Shown here: positions 33,640 to 45,036 of the stretch, in pieces
Layout: each line of letters opens with the position of its first letter
Numbering within the stretch: position 1 is the first letter of the stretch
Origin: Rehmannia glutinosa
Taxonomy: Eukaryota; Streptophyta; Magnoliopsida; Lamiales; Orobanchaceae
Length of the DNA: 64,000 nucleotides
Assembly: GCA_016081115.2 (NCBI GenBank)
Contig: CM071930.1
Location: forward strand, 27,977,641 to 28,041,640
Direction: 5' to 3'
Notes under the pieces: generated by a model
Seen by the model: only the letters and a program-made list of their open reading frames with translations
Databases searched by the model: none
Told to the model about the DNA's origin: nothing
Made by a program: the position numbers and the translations under genes

Positions 33640-35035
33640 CCTCTACTCTAGGAATGATTTCTTCAAATTGCAACCATTCCAAGCCCTGGGGGAGTTTTCG
33701 ACCCCGAGCTCTTCCGGTTCCAGACGACCTCTCCTCGCCAAGACCTTCACTACCCGAAGTGGTCCTTTCCACCGTCGCATCTAGTTTCCCTTTATTCTTG
33801 CTAGCATCGACCTTCTCAAAACCAAGTCACCGACGGAAGGCCCTTTCTTCACTTTCTTGTCATAAAGCTACCTTGATCCTTCCTCGTGTCCGTTCCATTT
33901 GCAAAAATGTCATCTCCTTTTTCTCATTTATAGTATCCAACGCCTCTCGACAAGATCTCATTAGCATTCTCATCAAAATTCTCAACTCGATGCGTTTCCA
34001 TCCCGATCTCTCCGGTATCACATCATCCATACCATACACCAAGCTAAATGGAGCTCTCGCTTGATTTGCCTCCTTCGGATTAGTTCGAAAAGCCCACAAA
34101 GACCGAGCCGAGCTCTCGAACCCACGCTCCTCCCGCTTCTCAAGCCGAGCTTTCAATCCTTGGACAAGAATTTCATTTAGTCACTTCCACCGCCCATTGC
34201 CTGTGGATGGGCCACCGATGTGAAGTTTTGCTTGATCTTCAATTCCTCACACCAAGCTCGGATTTCGCCAATCAATGCGTTCCATTATCGATATCAAGAT
34301 CCAGGCGTTCGACACACTATGTTTTGCCAAATAAATTTCATCATCGATCCTCATTTATCTTAGCAAGAGGCTCTACCTCCACCCACTTGCTAAAATAGTC
34401 AATTGCCACAATCAAGAATTTCCTCTGACCTGAAGCCGGAGGAAAAGGACCAACAATATCAATTCCCCACTTTGCGAAAGGACATGCCAAACTCATTGTC
34501 ATGAGCTCCTCCGCCGGTCGATGTACCAAAGGTGCATGGATCTGACATTTTTCACATGCTCTCACCAACTTTTCTGCCTCCCCCTTCAAGTAAGGCCAAA
34601 AATACCCCGGTCTAAGGACTTTCTTCATCAAAATCATTGCTCCCATGTGATTCCCGCAACAACCTTCATGCATCTCTCTCAGCACATACATACCCTCTTC
34701 TCCACTTAAACACCTCAGCAAAGGCATAGAGAAGCCTCTCTTATATAACTTGTCCCCGATAATGCAAAAACGTGTCGCCCGAATTTTCAGCCGAGATGCT
34801 TCACGCCTTCCTGTTGGTAAGACCCCTTCTTTTAAATAAGCTATGATAGCCGACCTCCAATCCTGTTTCTCCTCAATCTCTCCGACCTCCAACCCCAACA
34901 CAGTTTCTTTTGCCATCAAAAGAGTGATTTGTTTAGCCTGATTTTCCAAGGCCGAACTGGCCATCTTTGCTAGAAAATCCGCCCAACCATTCTCTTCCCT
35001 TGGGACCTGACATATCTTGATCTCTTTCACTTCTC
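33640..35035 (-). pseudogene. pol: T1: integrase
   Basis: From 35030 downward: a linker (EIKICQVPREENGWADFLAK), then the HHCC zinc finger with MHEGCCGNHMG and RACEKCQIHAP (about 34530-34680), then the catalytic core with the first Asp in WGIDIVGPFPP (about 34440-34470) and VAIDYFSKWVEVEPLAK. The segment that should carry the second Asp and the Glu (34130-34340) reads as IWQNIVCR...WCEELKIKQNFTSVAHPQ and then MGGGSD where the family has NGQ-E. The Asp block is lost in a frameshift and the catalytic Glu is missing. The C-terminal part LWAFRTNPKEANQ and FSLVYGMDDVIPE (about 33990-34110) runs to LPRAWNG near 33690. This integrase is inactive. Confidence 0.88.
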
Positions 35036-35099
35036 TAAAGCTCGGTATGCTTCAACATACCTCTCCATCCTCTCTTCCCTAATCTCGAATTCTCCCATA

Positions 35100-35345
35100 A
35101 CTTGCTTATGGACGAGCCGAGAATCCATGTAAACAACCATCCTAATGACCCCCATCTCGATGGCCATTTGCACGCTCGATGAATGCTTCATACTCCGCCT
35201 CATTATTAGATAGCTTGAACTCCAACCTCACAAAGAAAATCATTTTCGATCCCCCGTGGGCTGATCAAGACAATACCAAGACCGCATCCCGAGCTCCTCT
35301 TGAACCATCCACATAAATCACCCAAGTTCCTTCTCCGCTTATCAT
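35100..35345 (-). pseudogene. pol: T1: second (archaeal-type) RNase H segment
   Basis: On the minus strand a WVIYVDGS block is followed by ISPRGIE and NNEAEYEAFIERANG, separated by frame changes. This is the additional RNase H found after the ordinary RT-RNase H in the Tat lineage. The ordinary RNase H lies just upstream (35345-35600), so both types are present. Confidence 0.75.
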
Positions 35346-36680
35346 CCCTTATTGATTCTTGAACAAAGTCCCCCAAAGTTTGAGCTTTAATGGCCGATCG
35401 TTTCTCGAATTCAATATCATACTCACTTAGCTCAATAGCCCACTTCACTAGCCTCTCCGCTACCTCGGGCTTACTCATCACATTTCTCAATGGAAGATTA
35501 GTTCGGACGATTACCTTATGCGAAAGAAATACGGCCAAGTCTCCTGTGATCACCACGAGGCCAAACTCGCTTTCTCGATCTCCGCATACCGCAACCTAAG
35601 CATTCCTCAAAACTTTCGACATAGTACAATCGCCTCAACCGATCTCTCTCCCGATCAAGACCGTGCTAACCCCGCCCTCCTACCGAAAGATAGAGGTATA
35701 AGGGCTCACCGGGAAACGGCTTAGTTAATAATGACAGGTCAGCCAAGTAACTTTTCAAGTCCTCGAAAGCCTTTTGGCACTCCCCATCCCAAACAAACTT
35801 TTTGGCTTTCCTTAAGACCTTAAAAAAGGGCAAACTCCTCTCCGCGAGGCGCGAAATAAACCGATTCAGAGCTGCTAGCTGACCTGTTAAACATTGCACA
35901 TCTTTGGCATCCCGAGGCGGTGCCATCTCTCTGATGGCCCTGACCTTCTCCGGGTTGGCCTCTATTCCTTTCTCCGTCACCATGTACCCCATAAACTTTC
36001 CCGACCTGACCCCAAAGGCATACTTCTTGGGGTTCAGCTTCATTCTATACTTTCTCAAGGTGTCGAACGTTTTAGCTAGGTCACGCACATGATCCACAGC
36101 CTTCATACTTTTGACCAACATATCATCCATGTACACCTCCATGTTCCCGCCGAGTCGCTCCCCAAACATCTTATCCACCAACCTCACGGTATGTGGCTCC
36201 CGCATTCTTCAATCCGAACGGCATTACTACATAATGTGAAGGTACCAAAAGAGGTGGTGAAGCACACTTTTTTGGTCTTCTTCGCTAGCCTTGATCTGGT
36301 GATATCCTTGCGACGCATCCATCATACTAAGCGATTCACACCGACGTCGAATCCACCAACCGATCAATTCGGGGCAATGGATAGTAATCCTTAGGGCAAG
36401 CACGATTCAAATCCCTAAAGTCCACACACATGCGCCAATCATCCTCTATTTTTGGAACCAATACTGCATTAGATAGCCATTCTGGAAACTGGATTTCTTT
36501 GATGTGCCCTGCTTTCAACAACCTTTGCACCTCCGCCCGAATTATAGCATCCTTCTTAGGCCGAAATTCCTTTTCTTTTGTTTCACCGGCTTATATGACG
36601 GATTGACATTAAGCCTATGTTCAAGAATGCTCGGATCAATCCCCACCAGGGCTTTCATTTGCCCAAGCAAACACATCCAC
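35346..36680 (-). pseudogene. pol: T1: reverse transcriptase and RNase H
   Basis: The RT starts near 36680 (VNPSYKPVKQKKRNFG), continues with VQRLLKAGHIKEIQFPEWL, VPKIEDDWRMCVDF and LNRACPKDYYPLPRIDRLVD, then after a frame change HTVRLVDKMFGERLGGNMEV and YMDDMLVKS (catalytic YMDD at 36122-36133). After that come MKLNPKKYAFGVRSGKFMGY, TGQLAALNRFISRLAERSLP and the RNase H connection ECQKAFEDLKSYLA. RNase H-like sequence continues to about 35350, with VKWAIELSEYDIEFEKRSAI. The GYHQI-type block (36205-36340) is scrambled by frameshifts. The family is clear (gypsy, Tat), but the gene is not functional. Confidence 0.9.
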
Positions 36681-37019
36681 ATTACTCCTTAGAAACTCCA
36701 CCACTCATCCCTCAATTCATCGGGCAACTCCTTCCCGACCTTGGTGACCTTATCGGGGTCACTGGCACCAGCTTCGACCATCATCATTTCCTCATTAGGT
36801 TGGGCGTGCTCCACCGGCTCTCAAAATCCAACCTAATCAACTTGTCTTTGTTTCTATCATCATCAAAAGCACTCCCCCTTTCTCGCTTTTCCCGAATACT
36901 TTCTACATACAATTTTCTAGCCATATCTCGATCACCGACCTCACCTACTTCTTCTCCCACAGAAACTTCATTTTCAAATGGTATACCGACACACTGACTT
37001 GAAAGCATTTAGTGCCGCC

Positions 37020-37466
37020 TACCCAACATGACATTATAGGAGGACGGTGCATCAACTACCAAAAATCAAATCATTCTAGTTTACGATTAGGCTCCTTACC
37101 CAATGAAAGGTAAAGTGATCATACCTATTGGTTGGATCATCCCTCCAAAAACCGACCAACGCTGTGTCACGTCTCTACAGACCGACCTCGAGGTCCATCT
37201 TCTTATAGCAATCATACAATAGGATATCTGCTGAGCTCCCTATATCCACAAATACCCGCTGCACATCATAATTAGAAATCGTCGTCGTGATCACAAGAGC
37301 ATCGCTATGTGGTGCCACGATACTTTGCAATCCTCCGGTCCAAACAGATACTCGCCCCGCCCACGACCTATTCAACTTCAATCTCTTGCACCCGACTGAC
37401 CGTCTTTTGCTCTCACATAATTCTTCCGAGCTCGCCTCGAATCTCCTTCCGACGGCCCTCCAACAA
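37020..37466 (-). pseudogene. pol: T1: aspartic protease
   Basis: On the minus strand APHSDALVITTTISNYDVQR is followed by VFVDIGSSADILLYDCYKKM (about 37185-37280). The family active site is VDTGSSADIL; here Thr is replaced by Ile (DIG), which would probably inactivate it. The surroundings are frameshifted. Confidence 0.8.
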
Positions 37467-38999
37467 TCATCTGGATGACCTCACGCCGAGGTGGGGGCGG
37501 AGGTGGAGGTAGCTCCTCCCTTTCCTCCCCCCTACGCTCCGGCTCACGCCGATGCTGGTGATATTATACTCCCCTTTTTTCTCCTTTTTGTCGATGTACA
37601 CAAATTCCCTGAGATGACCTGCTTGGATGAGCCTCTCGATTTCATCCCTCAGGTGTGTGCACCGATCTGTTGTGTGCCCATACTCATTGTAAAATCTACA
37701 AAATTCCTTACATTTCGCCTTCACTGGTGCCTCTACGTGCGCCTTTGGCCACCTCAGGTCGGGATGCCTCTCAATAGCTACAAGCACCTCGCCCTGAGGG
37801 ACAGCCAAAGGCGTATATTTCTCAAACCTCGGCCTTCCTCCCATTGCCTCGGGCCTTGGCTTCTTCTGAGGTCCCATGTCGTCCCGATCCTCCCTCTTGT
37901 CTCTTCTCTTCTCTCCTTCCTCTCTCTTCATTTTTCTCGCCTCTTACAGGTTAATATATTTCTCCGCCCGAGCTAACATCTTGTCGAATGTCTTAGCAGG
38001 CTCTATTACTAATGATTCAAAGAACTCCCCATCCTTCAGGCCCTGAGCTAGGGCATTAGCCAAAATTTCTGGACTGGCTGACGGCACCTCCAACTTTGCC
38101 GCGGTAAACCTCTAAATATAGCTCCGAAGTCCCTCCCCTTCTCTCTGTTTGATGCTAAACAGAGTCAGGGGCACCTTTTGGCACTTACGGCAACTCGTGA
38201 ACTGATTAAGGAAAGCCGAGTGAAGTCATCAAAATTTCGAATGGAGCCGGAGCAAGTGGCTAAACCATTCCGAGCCGATTTCGTCAAAATGGTAGGAAAA
38301 ACTCTACACATCACGCTATCCGTGAACCCGTAGCAAAGCAAAGATTCTCAAAGCGACAAAGATGGTCCACGGATGCGTGGTACCATCATATTCAAAGCTC
38401 AAAGCTCGGTATGAGGCCGGGAGCTCATCCGCCATCACCTCGCCTCGAGAAAGGAGTTCCCGCCTCACCCGTACCGCAGCCGCTCCTGGCACTCCAGCAA
38501 ACCTCCTCCGAATATCTCGCACCTCACGATGGAGGTCATCCATCCGTTCGACCAATCCTGGTCCTCGGTGACGCATGCTCCGCCCTTGATAAATGCACCT
38601 CTTCCGCCGCCATTGGCCGCCGACCTCTCTCCGGCCGACTCGGGTGGACCACGGGAGGAGGAACCACCGGAGGGGGAACCACGAGAAGGAGGAGGCATCG
38701 GTGGGACCATAGGTGGAGCCGGTGGCGTAAGCATCTCCTCAGCGTCTTTCCACTGTTTGTTCCACGGCCCTAGTGATGAAACCACCCAACTGTTCAAAGA
38801 ACATTGGGCCCAAGTCTATACTCCCCAGGACATAGGCGTCTGTTCATCCACTCTCTTTTCGCACTCCACGCTTGCCCTCTCGTGCCCACCGGGGTGGTGG
38901 AGGTGGAGGTCGAACATCCTCCTGCGTGACTACGCCCGGAGTATCTCCCAGCAGCGTACGGTTAAGATCATCTTCCAAGTTTCTCCTAACATCCTTCAT
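37467..38999 (-). pseudogene. gag: T1: gag
   Basis: The proposed start ATG at 38999 (MKDVRRNLEDDLNRTLLGDT) lies 36 bp after the PBS, as is usual in Tat. A Pro/Gly-rich N-terminus follows, then LSFEYDGTTHPWT (about 38390), the capsid region (38000-38310, with SYI-RFTAAKLEV and SPEILANALAQGLKDG across frames), and AEKYINL. A basic linker MKREEGEKRRDKREDRDD follows, then the knuckle-like CRFYNEYGHTTDRCTHLRDE (about 37640-37700), with IERLIQAGHLREFV after it. This Cys-His-Cys arrangement is typical of Tat gag. Frameshifts lie near 38320, 38220 and 37935. Confidence 0.85.
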
Positions 39000-39034
39000 A
39001 GCTAAAACTCGAATCTCACGTCTCTACTCAAGAG

Positions 39035-39052
39035 TTCCCACAGACGGCGCCA
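39035..39052 (-). other. T1: primer binding site
   Basis: On the minus strand TGGCGCCGTCTGTGGGAA lies 2 nt inside the 5' LTR end. It is the PBS sequence common in plant Tat/Ogre-type elements. I do not assign the tRNA with certainty. Confidence 0.92.
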
Positions 39053-39054
39053 CT

Positions 39055-39894
39055 TGGTTACTCCCAAAAACTACCTCTCCTTGCCCAATCACCTTCCAAG
39101 ACGGAGTCTTCCGCGAAATCTGCACAAGGGGGGCTGGAGGGGGGCTCCGGCGTACCCTCTCCGATGCTTAAGTCAGTGCCTTGGAAAGGAAGTAAAGGCT
39201 TAGAAAGAGAAAAACAATGTAACAGTAAAGAAAAATGAAAATTAGGTTAGAATGAACCTGGGCTTGGGCCTTTTATACCTTAGCTAGGATTAGGGTTTCC
39301 GTAAAATCCGGGATTCCGTTACGATTTGGTGTTAGAGTCATCATTTGATTAGGATCGGATCTTCATAAAAACCCTAAATTTACGATTAGGGTTTCAGGAC
39401 ACGTCGGTCCTTCGTATTATGCGAAGCCCCCTTACATTTCCAAAGCATCCTCAGTACCTCATACATCTCTTGGGCTCGAGCTGAGCTCTTCCTCCAACAT
39501 CTGGTTAGACTACAATGGGTCAACAACAGATCGGCTTAACCATGCAGAGCTTTAACAGTTCGGCTTGACACAACATACCTTACACAGATCAGCCTCATAA
39601 CGGCCCTGGAACCATGTACTTGGGCCTTAACAGGTCGCCCCGAGTATGATAAGCCTTCAACCTATTTATGGGCTTCGTAGGTCGGCCCAAGACAATCCTT
39701 AGATCAATCTCAAACCGCAGGCCTCCACAGATCGGCCCAAGGTTTAATGCTTAACAGATCAGCCCGACATTATGGGCCCTGCTGGATCGGTCCGGGGCCG
39801 TAGGCCTGGTCAGGTCGGCCCAACATCAAATCATCATCCCATCGCCCAATGTCACGGACACGCCAGTCGCCTGCATCGTATTTCGCCCTTATCA
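39055..39894 (-). mobile_element. T1: 5' LTR (840 bp)
   Basis: It starts TGATAAGGGCGAAATACG at 39894 (minus) and ends TAACCA at 39055. TATA box tataaaagg at 39269-39277 (minus). It is aligned with 29118-29972. Differences include small indels (for example 'taccttagctaggat' against 'tactaggat'), so the insertion is not very recent. Confidence 0.94.
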
Positions 39895-39899
39895 ATTAG
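39895..39899. repeat. T1 target site duplication, right copy (ATTAG)
   Basis: attag directly follows the T1 LTR end ...cgcccttatca and is identical to 29113-29117. S4 pol resumes at once (gttcatcaaaaccacatgg). Confidence 0.93.
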
Positions 39900-40640
39900 G
39901 TTCATCAAAACCACATGGATAGACTCTTCGTGACCATTGTCCTCTTGTTCAACACTCTATAGGCTTTTTTCAGTGAGTATCCCAAAAGGATACCTTCATC
40001 ACTTTAGCATCAAAAGCCTTTAGATTATCTTGCCATTGTTGTGAATGAAGCTTTTACATCCAAATATTCTAAAATATGCAAAATTTGGCTTTGTCGGGTT
40101 AATCGTTAATCATGCATCTATTTTGAGTATAGCATGCGAGTGTTTATGGCTTGACCCAAAATCTTTTAGCAATTGACCAAACTAACATGGTCCTTGCGGC
40201 TTCCTTGAGAGTTCTGCTTTCTTCTTTCGCTACTCCATTCTCATTGTGGTGGCCTTGTTTGCAGATAATTCATGAGCAATACCATTTTCAACACAATACT
40301 GAGTTATTATCCCATTGACAAACTCAGTTTCTCTATCAGATCTTATCTTAATAATGGTTTGACTCTTCTCATTTTGAACTATTTTCACCAGTTGAGGTAA
40401 CTTTTGCAAAATTTCCTTCTTTTTGCACATAAAAATTGTCCATGTATATCTTGAATAATCATCCACTACCACTATAGTGTATTTCTTTCCACTTATGCTT
40501 GTTGGCTCAACTGGAGCAAATAAGTTCATATGCAACAGATGCAATATTCTTGTTGAAGATGGACTCGACTTTTCTTTGAATGATGATTTGATTTGCTTTC
40601 CATCTGACATGCATCACAAACACTTTCCTTCTTGTACACT
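39900..40640 (-). pseudogene. pol: S4: integrase, 5' half of pol
   Basis: This is the integrase core and C-terminal part interrupted by T1. Readable: LHMNLFAPVEPTSISGKKYT (first catalytic Asp replaced by Asn; S2 has HMDLFGP), VVVDDYSRYTWTIFMCKKKE, IRSDRETEF (second Asp present), QYCVENGIAHELS, then a frameshift before the Glu block. The C-terminal part 39900-40230 is frameshifted throughout. It continues across T1 into 29117-27241. Confidence 0.88.
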
Positions 40641-41152
40641 GAGTCTGGCAGTCCTTCCACAAGATGACTACTTGCAAGCTTGTTAATTGTTTTCAAATTC
40701 AGATGACTCAGCTTCTTGTGCCACAACCAACTTGATTCGGCTGTACTCTTTGCTAACAGACAAGTGCTTAGTGTGGCAGTCGACCAGTCTACCACATACA
40801 TGTTCTTCTGTCTGGATCCTTGCAACACTACATCATTTGATTCAGTGTCCTTGATTTGGCACACTCCCATATTGAATCCAACATTATAACCCTTGTCACA
40901 GAGTTGGCTGATGCTTAACAGGTTGAAGTTTAGGCCTTCAACGTATGCAACATCTGTGATTTCTAATCCATTTTTCTTGATGGATCCAGTGCCTCTTATT
41001 TCCCCTGGAGCTTCATTTCCTCCAAATATGACTTTTGCGCCTCTAATCTCCTTGAATTTTGACAAATTTTTCTTATTTCCTGTCATGTGTCTGGAACAGC
41101 CACTATCTATGTACCAGGTTCCTTGGCACTCAGTTGTTCCTTGAACCTGCAA
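40641..41152 (-). pseudogene. pol: S4: protease and pre-integrase region
   Basis: The frame from 41152 (MQVQGTTECQGTWYIDSGCS) holds the protease DSG at 41099-41107, intact, then RHMTGNKKNL, KVIFGGNEAPGEIRGTG, NGLEITDVAYVEGLNFNLLS and ISQLCDKGYNVGF. The pre-integrase zinc region follows: SSWLWHKKLSHLNLKTINKL and SVCDACQME. This is the longest undamaged PR to pre-IN stretch in the window (about 200 codons), overlapping the integrase frame below by a frameshift near 40640. Confidence 0.9.
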
Positions 41153-42500
41153 TCAAGGAAATCAGTTTTTAGGTACCCATACTTGCCTGGGTCCTGAGGG
41201 GTTAGTGCTGTAAGATGATCTAACCAACCTATAGCCAAATGATCTGACTTTAAGAGGTTGCCATCTATTTGTGCCATAATCATAATTCACTTTGGCAAAT
41301 TGCTTGGGGGCTTTAGGTTCATACAGTTGTCTCTTTTGTCTGTGTGCCTATGTGTGTGTTTTAGCAATTGCCTTCTTTGGGTAGTTGTGATATTTCTGAG
41401 TGTAGTGCTTGGGTGCATATGTGTGCTGATGATAGCTCTTTTGTCTTTGGAATGACCTTTGTTGAGGTCTAGGTCTTTGCCATTTAGGCTTGTATTCCAT
41501 AGATCTTTGCTAATATTTCACATTATTCCAATCAGCTTGGCTTGGGTAATTTCTTCCATTCCCATCATATGTGTTCCTTTTATAGAACTTCTGGGGCTTC
41601 TGGTAGCTCTGTTTCTTCTTCACATAGTACTTCCTGTTTGGAATTTACTGAGGAACTCTGCTGAATTTCTTCTCAGTTGTCCTCTCAGCATACTCAACTG
41701 GCTGTTTTTCTTTTCCTTTATATCCAAGGCCAGTTTGTTTGTGGTTGTGCTTTGAGTGAATGTGGGTGTAACATTTGGTGTCTTGGGTTTTTGAGATGCT
41801 TCATTACTTGAAGATCCTTTTTCCAAGATCACTCGGGAGTTTATTGTGCCTGCACAAAGGAATTGAATCATATGCATGTCTTATCTCCACACTCTTTTTG
41901 GCTCATAATAAGGTCATCCAATGATTTAGATGCATTTGTGAATGAAGCAATCACATTTTTGAGATCATTTTCCCTCTTTTCTCAGAGTGTGACTATCTCT
42001 GCTATTAGTTTAGCATTCTCAGATTTCAGCTCTTTGTTCTCATTAGCTATGTGACTTAGAGTACTCAGCTCCTTAGTCAGCAGTGAGTTTTGGCTTTTGA
42101 GCTGTTTGTTTTCCTCATTTAATAGTGTGTGTGAGGATTTTATGTGCTCAAAATCTTTTATCATTTTGCCTAATGAATCATAAAGATCAGTGGGTGATGA
42201 AGTGTGTTAGAGTGTACCTCATCTTCTTGATCTGGTTGATCTTGTTCTTTAGCCATAAGGCAGATCATAGCCTATTCCTTAGAGTCGAGTTGAGTAGTTA
42301 GCTTCACTACTCTCGAGTCGGCCGCTTTCTTTAGCCTTCATTTGTCTCGTGATGTCGGCCAACATGGCTTTTTCTTCTTTTCTGTCTTCTCTCTCTACGA
42401 AGACCTTTCTTTCTTCTTCATTCCTATATTTGTTGTCGTTGTATAGCAAAATATCCACAGTTGTCTCATAGTTCCAATACAGAGTTCTCGACTCTTTGAT
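41153..42500 (-). pseudogene. S4: Gag C-terminal region with coiled coil
   Basis: It has a Tyr/His/Gln-rich segment (41260-41620), a Thr/Asn-rich linker with FTQSTTTNKLALD (about 41720), then the coiled coil LNEENKQLKSQNSLLTKEL...ELKSENAKLIAEI (41985-42130). The acidic Ser stretch and the zinc-knuckle remnant (about 42450-42500, unreadable as CX2CX4HX4C) follow. It is homologous to 3461-4640 of S2. It has several stops and frame changes. Confidence 0.75.
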
Positions 42501-43455
42501 CAGCTCTTTCCATTCTTGGATTATCGGCTCCCGGTATTCAACCTTTTGATGCTCTGCTCTCTTCGGTGGCCTATCTTCCCTTGACTTGGAGGGGAGTGAA
42601 TGTCTCTGGAGGATTCACCCTTGTTTCTTTTATAGTTCTTGTGAAGAACTTGTTGAATCTTTTAACCATCAAGGCAATTTCCTCCTGGTCAATAGCTTCC
42701 TTAACCTCGGCTCTCTTTTCTATCTTTGACTATAAGTGCATTTGTTTTGGGTACAGTTGTTTCCTTTTGATTCTTTCTTCTCAACTCAAATTCATAAGCT
42801 TTGAGGTCTGAGAATAGTTTATGATTGGATGTTTTTGATAGGTCCATCGAGTACCTTAGAGACATGGTCTTCATTTCCCACTCAGCTGGGAGACTCCTTA
42901 GAATCTTCATACACATCTCCTTCGTGTGTATTCCTTTCCAAGTGCCGAGAGCTCATTTATAATTTCAGTGAATCTAGCATCCAGCTGATCCATTGTCTCA
43001 CCTGCAAGCATTTTAAAGTTTTCAAATTTTTGAACAACAACAGATAATTTGTTTTCATTAATTTGCTCTGGTCCTTCACAAATTAAAGTTAGTTTATCCC
43101 TGATTTCTTTTGTTGTTTTGCATGATTTGACTTTATTGAACATTGCTTTGTCCAGGGTCTTGTAGAGAATATCCTTGGCCACATTGTCCAAGTTGTATCT
43201 CTTTCTGTCATCATTGGTCCATTCAGTCCTTGGTTTTTCAACTAAGGTAGTCTTGCTTCACCACAACTTCTTCTCCTCATTTGCAATTTGCTCTCTCCTT
43301 CTTGACTATGTTCACTTTCAATATTTGCGGTGGCCCATCATCTATCACTAGCCACATTTCATCATGTAAAGCGGGATAGATGAGCTCGCATACGAATTTT
43401 CGGTCATCAAATTCCTCAATAGTGAACATAGGAATGCGTGTCAAATTTGCTTCCA
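42501..43455 (-). pseudogene. gag: S4: gag N-terminal and capsid region
   Basis: The ATG at 43455 opens MEANLTRIPMFTIEEFDDRK; then HDEMWLVIDDGPPQILKVN, a frame break, LDNVAKDILYKTLDKAMFNK, KLSVVVQKFENFKMLAGETM, DQLDARFTEIINELSALGKE and MCMKILRSLPAEWEMKT. The block order matches S2 gag. Frameshifts are near 43280 and 42910 and the N-terminal block is damaged (KFVCELIYP instead of KIRMQAHLS). Confidence 0.88.
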
Positions 43456-43572
43456 TAATAATAACTTTCTTTGAATAAAAGATATGATTTTGAAATGGCA
43501 AGTGTTAAAAACTTCTTTGAAAGACTAGAGATCTAGTTCAAGAACTCCATCGAAAGGCTCAATGAACCAACC

Positions 43573-43584
43573 GCCTCGATACCA
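43573..43584 (-). other. S4: degenerate primer binding site
   Basis: On the minus strand tggtatcgaggc corresponds to the intact TGGTATCAGAGC of S2, with a changed 3' half. It lies 3 nt inside the LTR end. Confidence 0.8.
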
Positions 43585-43587
43585 CTT

Positions 43588-45036
43588 GTAGGTCCCAAGG
43601 GGTGTGAGTAAGGTTTAGAAGGGGGGGTTGAATAAACCTTACCAACTTTTCGATTATAGTCCTTTTAAAATATTACAGAGTTAAATACACAGCTAAGTCC
43701 TTGAGGGATAGCTAAGTTAGTTAACCAGCAGAGTTAGCCACTCAACAGACTCGATTAAGCTATTGATAGAATAACTCAGCTGTTTAGTCTATACCTTAAC
43801 TTGGCTGTGATGAGATTTTTAGCGGAAGACTTAACACCCTTGAATTTGGTTTAAGTTTGTTTTAACACTTGGTTTTAGCACTTTGTTAATTATAACTTGG
43901 ATTGCAAATTATCAGCAGATAGAAAATGATATGCAGAAATGAAAATGCTGAAATGTAAATGACACAATAATTTTTATAGAGGTTCGAAGATGGGGTAATT
44001 CTTCTATTCATCTATTCTCCAACTCCTGGAGGAATCCACTAAGTATAGATCAGAGTACAAAGTGGTTATCAGTGCAGATACAAGTCTTGATCACACAGCT
44101 GACTTGATCTTTTGGGACATAGTCTGGAGATGCCTTGGTCACACAGCTGGCTTCTTGGAATGTAGACCCCTTTTGATTCTTCAAAAGTTTCCTTTTAACA
44201 GTTTGAGGTTGTCTTTCCTTCACAGCTTGGTGTTGGATCGATTTCCTTCGAGATTTAGGCTTGAGGATTTTCTTGAATAACTTGAGAATATATTGCGAGG
44301 TTGATTTGAATAATTGCTTGATTGTTCGTGGTTCGGGTATGCAAGGTAACCTCTTCTCAAAGTGATTCTCGGCCTTTTTATAGTGAACTTTCAAAAATCG
44401 CCCGTTGAAGAGATAGGCTGATTTTCAAAAGTCACTTGTGTTCGTTGGCTTGTCTTTTCTTGGTCTTCAATCCTGAGATGTAGACATTTCCTCGTATTAA
44501 ATGAATGTCCAGCTTTTCAGGTTTTGACACGAGGTGCAGTGCTTCCCATTGGTTTATTCCTTTTGCACGCTTCTCGGGATCGAGCACTTTAAGACATGGC
44601 AGCATGGAAGTATTACTTGTTTAGGTAATATTCTTGACTTTTGTGCAACGGATTCTTTTCAGTTAACTCCTCTTTGCAGCTGTCTTTTCCCTAGGTGACT
44701 TGAGTCTGCTCCAATGATTGAAAGACTCATATGTCACTTCAACTTGGCTTGGCTTGGCTTCTTTGGTTGACTTGACTGACTCTTCATAGAGCTGTAACTC
44801 AGCTGATACTCCTTCAGTCGAGTCCTTGACATCTCTTCCTTGCCACACTCACCGCTTCACAATGAGTCTTCATCCCAATCTTCAGTTGACTTCTTGTATA
44901 TCCAGACATAGCTGACTTGACTCAGCTCATACAACCCTATCTATTACAATACAAATTACAAGGAAAATGGGGTGCCAACTTTCTAGTCTAAGTTTTACAT
45001 GGCATTCATCAAAATCTAAACAATAAATTCCCAACA
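43588..45036 (-). mobile_element. S4: 5' LTR (1,449 bp)
   Basis: It starts TGTTGGGAATTTATTG at 45036 (minus) and ends GGGACCTACA at 43588. The TATA box is near 44373-44382 (minus). It lacks roughly 130 bp found at about 21300-21435 of the other S4 LTR. Visible divergence between the two LTRs implies an old insertion. It is inserted in S5 pol. Confidence 0.92.

Larger units (their letters stand above)
29118..39894 (-). mobile_element. T1: structurally complete Tat-lineage gypsy element (10,777 bp)
   Basis: Both LTRs (29118-29972, 39055-39894), PBS, gag, PR, RT, RNase H, a second RNase H-like segment, IN, PPT and a 5-bp TSD are identifiable, all in minus orientation. Between IN and the 3' LTR lie a hairpin repeat array (32817-33556) and a + strand additional ORF (30432-32580). 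This architecture, with extra RNase H, long 3' region with tandem repeats and an oppositely oriented ORF, is characteristic of the plant Tat lineage. It is inserted in S4 pol, so it is younger than S4. All genes carry frameshifts. Confidence 0.93.

Noticed and set aside
37491..37976. 161-codon + strand ORF overlapping T1 gag
   Set aside because: It is antisense to the conserved gag knuckle region (CRFYNEYGH on minus) and has no domain of its own.
42190..42560. Apparent excess of CG words in S4 where sibling copies read CAG or CTG
   Set aside because: Examples such as gtcggccg against gtcagctg are visible here and elsewhere in S4, but by eye I cannot separate a systematic base-calling or assembly effect from ordinary mutation. 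A full alignment count would be needed.
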